Source: JBOHER01 sp050701115
GTDB taxonomy: Bacteria; Actinomycetota; Actinomycetes; Mycobacteriales; Pseudonocardiaceae
DNA: 10,800 bases
NCBI GenBank assembly: GCA_050701115.1
Contig: JBOHER010000401.1
Coordinates: 1-10,800 of the forward strand
Direction of reading: 5' to 3'
Numbering within the stretch: position 1 is the first letter of the stretch; each line of letters begins with the position of its first letter. Below the pieces are notes generated by a model. The model was not told the DNA's origin and ran no database searches. It saw only the letters and a list, made by a program, of their open reading frames with translations. Positions 6,410 to 10,800 of the stretch are shown here, in pieces. The position numbers and the translations under genes are program-made.

Positions 6410-7089
6410 GCTGACGGCCTCGCCCAGCAGTACCGCAGCTCGGGCCTGCCGACCTGGCCGTACTGCGGCTTGCGTTCGGCCAACCCGTTGTCGGCCAGGT
6501 ATTCGAGGTACCGGCGCGCGGTCACTCTGGACACGCCGACCCGGGTCGCCGTCGCACCCGCGGAGAGGCCCTCGGCCGATTCTCGCAGCGCCTCGGTGAT
6601 GGCGTCGAGGGTGGCCGCGCTCATCCCTTTGGGCAGCGCAGGGTTGTGCACGCTGCGCAGCGCGCCCAGCATCCGGTCGATATCCGCCTGGTCTGCTACC
6701 GCACCCGTGCCGTGCACGTTCTGCCGGTACCGGGCGTAGCTGTCCAGCTTCGCGCGCAGCGATGCGAAGGTGAACGGCTTGAGCAGGTACTGCACGATCC
6801 CGGCGGACACCGCCGCTTTGACCACGGCCAGGTCCCGAGCCGAGGTCACCGCGATCACGTCGACCGACTTGCCCGCCGCCCGCAGGGCTCGGCACAGCGC
6901 GAGGCCGTGGGTGTCCGGCAGGTAGAAGTCGAGCAGGATCAGATCGACCGAGTGGTGCTCGAAGAACCGCATCGTTTCTGCGCCTGAGTGCACCACACCG
7001 GAGACGGAGAACCCGGGTACCCGTTCGACGTAGAGCCGATGCGCCTGGGCTGCGACCGGCTCGTCCTCGACCACCAGCACGCTGATCAT
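6403..7089 (-). CDS. Response regulator, CitB/DcuR family
   Basis: This 228-residue protein is the DNA-binding output partner of the adjacent sensor kinase. The receiver domain (1 to about 120) has the acidic pocket E8/D9/E10, the phosphoacceptor D54 in LILLDFYLPD, T82 and the conserved K104 in YLLKPF. A linker leads to a C-terminal helix-turn-helix (about 157-208, EGLSAGATATRVGVSRVTARRYLEYL) of the type found in CitB, DcuR and DctR regulators. The ATG at 7089 overlaps the kinase stop as ATGA, so translation is coupled to the kinase frame. Stop TAG at 6405-6403 lies inside the end of the convergent DUF1844 gene. All key residues are present, so it could work even if the kinase is broken. It probably activates the dctA-like gene at 8853; the inducer (a C4-dicarboxylate or citrate) is inferred. 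Confidence 0.93.
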   Translation of the reverse strand: MISVLVVEDEPVAAQAHRLYVERVPGFSVSGVVHSGAETMRFFEHHSVDLILLDFYLPDTHGLALCRALRAAGKSVDVIAVTSARDLAVVKAAVSAGIVQYLLKPFTFASLRAKLDSYARYRQNVHGTGAVADQADIDRMLGALRSVHNPALPKGMSAATLDAITEALRESAEGLSAGATATRVGVSRVTARRYLEYLADNGLAERKPQYGQVGRPELRYCWARPSAQ

Positions 7090-8707
7090 GCGTTGTCCCG
7101 CGTTTGCGCGGTCAGCGGCAGCCGTACGGTGAACACGGCTCCGTCCTCGCCCGCCACATCGATGATCCCGCCGTACCGCCGCACCGTCTGACCGACCAGC
7201 GCGAGACCGAGGCCGTGACCCACTGGCCCGCCCTCGGTCTTGGTGGACCAGCCGCGCCGGAAAATCTCGGCCACCCGATCGGGGTCGATGCCCGGTCCGG
7301 TGTCGGCCACCCGCAGCAGCAGGGCCTCGCCGACGCTGCGCACGGTGACCGTCACCTTCGGCTTCCCGGGACGGCCCGCGACGGCATCCATCGCGTTGTC
7401 GATCAAGTTGCCGAGGATGGTGACCAAGTCACGCGGATCGATCCCGTCCGCACCGTCGACCACCGCGCTGTCCTGGTAGCTGGTGTCCGGAGTCACCACC
7501 AGTTCGATTCCCCGTTCGCTCGCCTCGGCCGATTTGCCCAGCAGCACCGCGGCGACCACCGGATCGGACACAGCGCCCACCACCAGGTCGGTCAGCTGCT
7601 GTGCGACGGCGAGCTCGGTGGTGGCGAATTCGACCGCTTCGTCGGCTCGACCGAGTTCCACCAGGGACACCACGGTGTGCAGCCGGTTCGCCGCCTCATG
7701 CGCCTGGGAGCGCAACGACTCGGCCAGTCCGCGCACGGTGTTGAGCTCTCCGGTCAGGTTCTGCAACTCGGTGTGATCGCGCAAGGTCACCACATTGCCC
7801 ATCGCCCTGCCCCTGGATCGCACGGGTGCGGTGTTCACCACCAGGACCCGCTGGTCGGTCACGTGGATCTCGTCGGTGCGGGCATCAGGTGAGGTGAACG
7901 CCGCGGCGAGCTCGGCTGTGAGTCCGAGTCCGGTGATCGCGACGCCCTCAGCCCTGTCCGGCAGGTCGAGCAGCTCGCGGGCCGCATCGTTGCACAGGCC
8001 CAACCTGTCGTCGGCGTCGACCAGCACGAGCCCTTCCCGCACGGCGTGCAGGATGGCCGCGTAGTACTCGAACATGCGGGTCAACTCGACCGGCCCGACC
8101 CCGCGGGTCTGCCTGCGCAGCCGGGCGCTGACCAGGTACGCGCCCAGCACGCCGACGACGAGCACCGCGCAGGCGACCGCGAGCAACGGCAGCAGGCGCT
8201 CGTTCAGTTCGGCGGACACCGCCGCAACGGTGATCCCCACGCTGACCAGCGCGGTGACCGTGCCGTTGTTGTCGAACACCGGGACCACGGCGCGAATCGA
8301 CGGTCCGAGCGTGCCGGTGTAGGTCTCGGTGAACTGCCGCCCGCGGAGAGCCTGTTCGGTATTGCCGATGAACCTGCCACCTATCCGCTCCGGATCCGGT
8401 AGCGGATCCGATCGGTGCTCATGATGGTGATGAAGTCGACCTCGGTGTCTTGCCGGACGCGCTCGGCGAACGGCTGCAGGCGGGCGCTCGGGTCCTCGGT
8501 CTCCAGTGCCGTCAGCACGGCGGGTGAGTCGGCGACGCTGAGCGCTACCGCGGTCGACTTCTCCCGCGCCGAGTCTTCGGTGGCGCGCGCCGCCTGCAGG
8601 TAGGCGAACACCGCGCCGCCCGCGACCAGGACGGTCACGATCACCAACTGCAGCACGAGCAGTTGCCGAGCGACGCTCCATCGCTCTTCGCGGCCGCGGG
8701 CTGGCAT
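7086..8707 (-). pseudogene. Sensor histidine kinase, CitA/DcuS family, frameshifted as given
   Basis: This is a membrane kinase that would sense an external carboxylate and phosphorylate the adjacent regulator. The true start is ATG at 8707 (AAGGAG 5 bases upstream). The first frame gives a membrane helix (about residues 14-38) and the start of the extracytoplasmic PAS-like sensor, up to STDRIRY at residue 103, then runs into TAG at 8383-8381. Homology resumes in another frame with PDPERIGGRFIGNTEQAL from 8399 and continues about 437 residues: second membrane helix (about 8218-8130), cytoplasmic PAS, LRSQAHEAANRLH with the phosphoacceptor His at 7700-7698, N box LGNLIDNAMDAV, VADTGPGID and GHGLGLALV. 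The family usually reads RY-(S/T)-H-P here, so about 7 bases, including the ligand-contacting His codon, seem missing. The spliced length, about 540, equals DcuS. It is a real mutation, a sequencing error, or, less likely, recoding. Confidence 0.85.
8391..8410. repeat. Palindromic repeat at the kinase frameshift site
   Basis: Two copies of the self-complementary octamer CGGATCCG (8391-8398 and 8403-8410) are separated by 4 bases, so they can form an 8-bp hairpin. The reading-frame switch of the kinase falls in the 4-base loop. Such a structure favours replication slippage and can also cause base-calling or assembly errors. Confidence 0.75.
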
Positions 8708-8760
8708 CGTCACTCCTTCCGGCTGGGCCTGATCCAGAACTGTGCCGGCGAACGAAATGA

Positions 8761-8798
8761 ACATAACCGTGACCCAGGCCATACCGTCACCGGATAGT
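8761..8798. promoter_or_regulatory. Candidate overlapping divergent promoters for the kinase operon and dctA
   Basis: On the plus strand, GTGACC (8769-8774) and GATAGT (8793-8798), 18 bases apart, could be -35 and -10 elements for dctA. On the minus strand, GTGACG (8790-8785) and TTATGT (8766-8761), also 18 apart, could serve the kinase gene. The two -35 boxes form an inverted GTGAC/GTCAC pair. Imperfect direct repeats ATAACCGTGACC and ATACCGTCACC overlap them and could be regulator sites. The matches to consensus are only moderate. Confidence 0.35.
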
Positions 8799-8812
8799 GC
8801 TCTCCGACCCCA

Positions 8813-8825
8813 CCGCACAGTGCGG
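8813..8825. promoter_or_regulatory. 13-base palindrome upstream of dctA (operator candidate)
   Basis: CCGCAC and GTGCGG form a perfect 6-bp inverted repeat around one central base, 28 bases before the dctA start and just downstream of the proposed promoter. The position fits a repressor operator or a small 5' UTR hairpin. No binding protein can be named. Confidence 0.3.
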
Positions 8826-8852
8826 ACCAGCGAGACACACCAGGAGGCAACG

Positions 8853-10262
8853 GTGCCTAGCGAGCGGACCACCGCCGAAACCGGGCAAACGCCACGACGC
8901 CGCGATCGAATGCACTACCTATACGTTGCCGTGATTGCCGCCGTCGCGCTCGGCGTCATCACCGGCTTCGCGTTCCCCGACTTCGCCGCCGAGCTCAAGC
9001 CGCTCGGCGCGGCCTTCGTCAACCTGATCAAGATGATGATCAGCCCGATCATCTTCTGCACGATCGTCCTCGGTATCGGATCGGTGGCCAAGGCCGCGAA
9101 GGTGGGCAAGGTCGGCTTGCTCGCCATCACATACTTCCTCGCGATGTCCACGGTCGCTCTGGTCATCGGGCTGGTGGTGGGTAATCTGCTGGACCCGGGG
9201 TCGGGCATGCGGCTCGATCCCCAGGATGCGGCGGCGGCTCAGGAACAGGCTCAGGGCGCGGCCAGCACGACCGACTTCCTGCTGGGCATCATTCCGGAAA
9301 GCCTGGTGTCCGCGTTCACCGAAGGCTCCGTGCTGCAGACCCTGCTGGTGGCGCTGCTAGCCGGTTTCGCGCTGCAGAAGCTGGGGCCGGCAGGCGAGCC
9401 GATCCGGCGTGGCGTCGAGCACGCCCAGCGGTTGATCTTCCGAATCCTCGCCATGATCATGTGGGCGGCTCCGGTCGGCGCGTTCGGCGCAATCGCCGCC
9501 GTGGTCGGTGAAACCGGCTGGGATGCGCTGAAGAGCCTCGCCGTGATTATGCTCGGCTTCTACGCGACCTGCCTGATGTTCGTCTTCGGCGTGCTCGCCG
9601 CGGTGCTGTGGTTCGGTGCCCGCGTCAACCTGTTGCGCCTGCTGCGTTACCTGGCACGGGAGTTCCTGCTGATCCTCTCGACGTCGTCGTCGGAGTCGGC
9701 GCTGCCCAGGCTGATCGCCAAGCTGGAACACCTCGGGGTGAGCAAGCCGGTCGTCGGCATCACCGTGCCGACCGGGTACTCGTTCAACCTGGACGGCACC
9801 GCAATCTACCTGACCATGGCGACGCTGTTCATCGCCGCGGCCCAGGGAAGCCCACTTTCGCTTGGCGAGCAGATCGGGCTTCTGGTCTTCATGGTCATCG
9901 CCTCGAAGGGTGCCGCCGGAGTGACCGGTGCTGGACTGGCGACGCTGGCGGGCGGGCTGCAGACCCACCGTCCGGAACTGGTCGACGGTGTCGGTTTCAT
10001 CGTCGGTATCGACCGGTTCATGTCCGAGGCCCGCGCGTTGACCAACTTCGCGGGCAACGCGGTGGCCACGGTGCTCATCGGATCGTGGACAAAGGAGTTC
10101 GACCGCACGCAGGCGCGGCGGGTCTTCGCCGGCCAGGACCCGTTCAACGAAGCCACCCTGCTCGACGACCACGAGCAGGAGTCGGCGCAGGCAACGCAGC
10201 GGGCGGCCGACTATGCGGCAAGCGAGCGCCCGAGGGAAATGGTGGGAGCCAGCGCTTCCTGA
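8853..10262 (+). CDS. dctA: C4-dicarboxylate:cation symporter, DctA-like (DAACS family)
   Basis: This 469-residue inner-membrane symporter of the glutamate/dicarboxylate (DAACS) fold probably imports succinate, fumarate or malate with protons or sodium. Many hydrophobic helices are visible from YLYVAVIAAVALGVITGF onward. Family signatures are the serine-rich hairpin 1 STSSSESALPR (about 276-286), GYSFNLDGTAIY (about 308-319), GAAGVTGAG in hairpin 2, and GIDRFMSEARALTNFAGN (about 385-402) carrying the substrate-binding Asn. The start is GTG at 8853, with AGGAGG 5 bases upstream. An ATG at 8742 in the same frame would add 37 residues of non-membrane sequence from the promoter region and is unlikely. 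It is divergent from a CitA/DcuS-type two-component operon, which probably controls it. A glutamate or aspartate substrate is possible, but the sequence and its neighbour favour dicarboxylates. Confidence 0.9.
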   Translation: MPSERTTAETGQTPRRRDRMHYLYVAVIAAVALGVITGFAFPDFAAELKPLGAAFVNLIKMMISPIIFCTIVLGIGSVAKAAKVGKVGLLAITYFLAMSTVALVIGLVVGNLLDPGSGMRLDPQDAAAAQEQAQGAASTTDFLLGIIPESLVSAFTEGSVLQTLLVALLAGFALQKLGPAGEPIRRGVEHAQRLIFRILAMIMWAAPVGAFGAIAAVVGETGWDALKSLAVIMLGFYATCLMFVFGVLAAVLWFGARVNLLRLLRYLAREFLLILSTSSSESALPRLIAKLEHLGVSKPVVGITVPTGYSFNLDGTAIYLTMATLFIAAAQGSPLSLGEQIGLLVFMVIASKGAAGVTGAGLATLAGGLQTHRPELVDGVGFIVGIDRFMSEARALTNFAGNAVATVLIGSWTKEFDRTQARRVFAGQDPFNEATLLDDHEQESAQATQRAADYAASERPREMVGASAS

Positions 10263-10266
10263 TCGA

Positions 10267-10710
10267 TCACCCTGATACGGCGAGGTGGGCGCGCAATCCG
10301 CGCTCACCTCGCCGCATCATGGCCGCGTGGTTGGCGCGCAGCAGCGGACGCAACACTGGCTGAATGCGCCGCAGGGTCTTCTTGGTGATCATCACTTCCT
10401 GCGCGATGACGATGATCGATCGGTCACCGCGCTGTTCCACCGTCGCTCCACAGAACCCTTCGAGGTCGCCTGCCAGGTCGACCCGGAGCCGTCCACCATG
10501 CTGATCCTCTACTGACCGGCGCAACCGCAGTGCCAGGGAGTACGGCAACACGGATCGGCACAGCACATCCGCGGTATGGTCGTCCAGCTGGCGCACAGAG
10601 CGCACATAGGGCCACCATGCCGGGTACGAGCGCAGGTCGGCGAGCGCGACGAACACCTGCACCGCAGGCGCGTCGACCGCCCACACGTTCCGGAAGTGGT
10701 AGTGGCTCAC
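10267..10710 (-). CDS. SRPBCC superfamily protein (polyketide cyclase/dehydrase-like)
   Basis: This 147-residue soluble protein has no assigned function. The pattern YHFRNVWAVDAPAVQVFVALADLRSYPAWWPYVRSVRQLD is typical of the SRPBCC (START/Bet v1-like) fold, whose members bind hydrophobic ligands in a deep cavity. Alternating strands continue to SIIVIAQEVMI, and a long basic C-terminal helix follows (about 113-147, rich in Arg and Leu), as in proteins annotated polyketide cyclase/dehydrase. The start is GTG at 10710: a TAGGCT box lies exactly 7 bases upstream, so the mRNA is probably leaderless, and no ribosome site is visible. Longer in-frame starts (up to 10794) fall in the palindrome at the window edge and add sequence unlike the family. 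It is convergent with dctA, with stops 4 bases apart. No biosynthetic cluster is visible nearby. Confidence 0.75.
   Translation of the reverse strand: MSHYHFRNVWAVDAPAVQVFVALADLRSYPAWWPYVRSVRQLDDHTADVLCRSVLPYSLALRLRRSVEDQHGGRLRVDLAGDLEGFCGATVEQRGDRSIIVIAQEVMITKKTLRRIQPVLRPLLRANHAAMMRRGERGLRAHLAVSG
10279..10313 (+). terminator. Hairpin terminator of dctA inside the end of the convergent gene
   Basis: A 15-bp stem (GGCGAGGTGGGCGCG against CGCGCTCACCTCGCC) with a 5-base loop starts 16 bases after the dctA stop. The single imperfect position is a G-U pair in plus-strand RNA but an A-C mismatch on the minus strand. That asymmetry suggests the hairpin serves dctA. No T-tract follows, which is common in actinomycetes. 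It also encodes the C-terminus of the SRPBCC protein. Confidence 0.65.
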
Positions 10711-10717
10711 ACCCGTC

Positions 10718-10723
10718 AGCCTA
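10718..10723 (-). promoter_or_regulatory. -10 element for a leaderless SRPBCC transcript
   Basis: TAGGCT matches the actinobacterial -10 pattern TAnnnT and ends 7 bases before the GTG at 10710, so transcription would start at the start codon itself. No convincing -35 box is seen. Confidence 0.45.
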
Positions 10724-10771
10724 GCGCCGCAGCTGGCCCCGCTTGGGGGCGCCTGGTCCGGTATGAAGGGA

Positions 10772-10800
10772 GCTTTAGTGCGCATGATGCGCACTAAAGC
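10772..10800. repeat. Perfect 13-bp inverted repeat at the window edge
   Basis: GCTTTAGTGCGCA (10772-10784) and its exact complement (10788-10800) flank a 3-base loop. The left side continues outward as GTATGAAGGGA, so the palindrome may extend past the window. It lies upstream of the SRPBCC gene in a stretch (10724-10800) with no other gene. It could be a terminator shared with a neighbouring gene or a dispersed palindromic repeat. I recall similar TGAAGGG-type palindromes in Pseudonocardiaceae genomes but cannot confirm this here. Confidence 0.7.

Noticed and set aside
8391..8410. Programmed ribosomal frameshift in the kinase
   Set aside because: A -1 shift would join the frames, but no slippery heptamer is present and the conserved His-containing motif would still be missing.
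7086..8681. Treating the kinase as one intact 531-codon gene starting at 8681
   Set aside because: The first roughly 95 codons of that frame give Arg/Gly-rich non-membrane sequence, while the other frame over the same bases gives the expected start, ribosome site, membrane helix and sensor domain.
8742..8852. ATG at 8742 as the dctA start
   Set aside because: It would translate the likely promoter region, and it lacks a ribosome site; GTG at 8853 has AGGAGG at ideal spacing.
9357..10307. Minus-strand open frame of 316 codons opposite dctA
   Set aside because: It lies antisense to a well-supported transporter, and its Arg/Gln/His-rich translation looks like a shadow frame.
10711..10794. Longer N-terminus for the SRPBCC protein from ATG codons at 10794 or 10785
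   Set aside because: These starts are created by the edge palindrome, the added residues do not resemble the family, and the -10 box places the mRNA start at 10710.
1..10800. Mobile elements, CRISPR arrays, tRNA or rRNA genes
   Set aside because: I saw no transposase or integrase, no regularly spaced repeats and no cloverleaf or rRNA-like sequence; the genes are ordinary chromosomal ones with uniform GC-rich codon use.

Overview
The window looks like a chromosomal segment of a high-GC actinomycete. GTG starts are frequent, and the gene order infC-rpmI-rplT-rRNA methyltransferase-pheS-pheT matches the actinobacterial arrangement (Mycobacterium tuberculosis has the same order). The protein sequences and a divergent DUF1844 gene suggest the Pseudonocardiaceae (Amycolatopsis, Saccharopolyspora or Saccharomonospora-like). 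That lineage call is inference from remembered family features, not a database match.

Positions 1-5758 hold a translation gene cluster read on the minus strand: infC (IF3), rpmI (L35), rplT (L20), a SpoU/TrmH-type 23S rRNA methyltransferase (tsnR-like), pheS and pheT, the last cut only a few codons before its end by the window edge. A roughly 260-base leader precedes infC. Hairpins lie in the infC leader, in the infC-rpmI and rpmI-rplT spacers, across the start of the methyltransferase gene and before pheS. They are candidates for autoregulation or partial termination.

Positions 6038-6409 carry a small plus-strand DUF1844 gene divergent from infC. Its end overlaps the end of a two-component operon on the minus strand (6403-8707): a CitA/DcuS-type sensor kinase and a CitB/DcuR-type response regulator, joined by an ATGA overlap. 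As given, the kinase gene is frameshifted inside its extracytoplasmic ligand-binding domain, in the loop of a perfect 8-bp hairpin. Divergent from the kinase, at 8853-10262, is a DctA-type C4-dicarboxylate symporter, the expected regulatory target. The last gene (10710-10267, minus) encodes a small SRPBCC-fold protein, apparently from a leaderless mRNA. The window ends in a perfect 13-bp inverted repeat.

I found no mobile element, CRISPR array, tRNA or rRNA, and no clear new multi-gene system. The points most worth checking are the kinase frameshift, a 54-bp insert with a micro-ORF between pheS and pheT, the AUC start of infC with a competing in-frame AUG, the alternative pairings of the infC leader, and the palindrome at the right edge.
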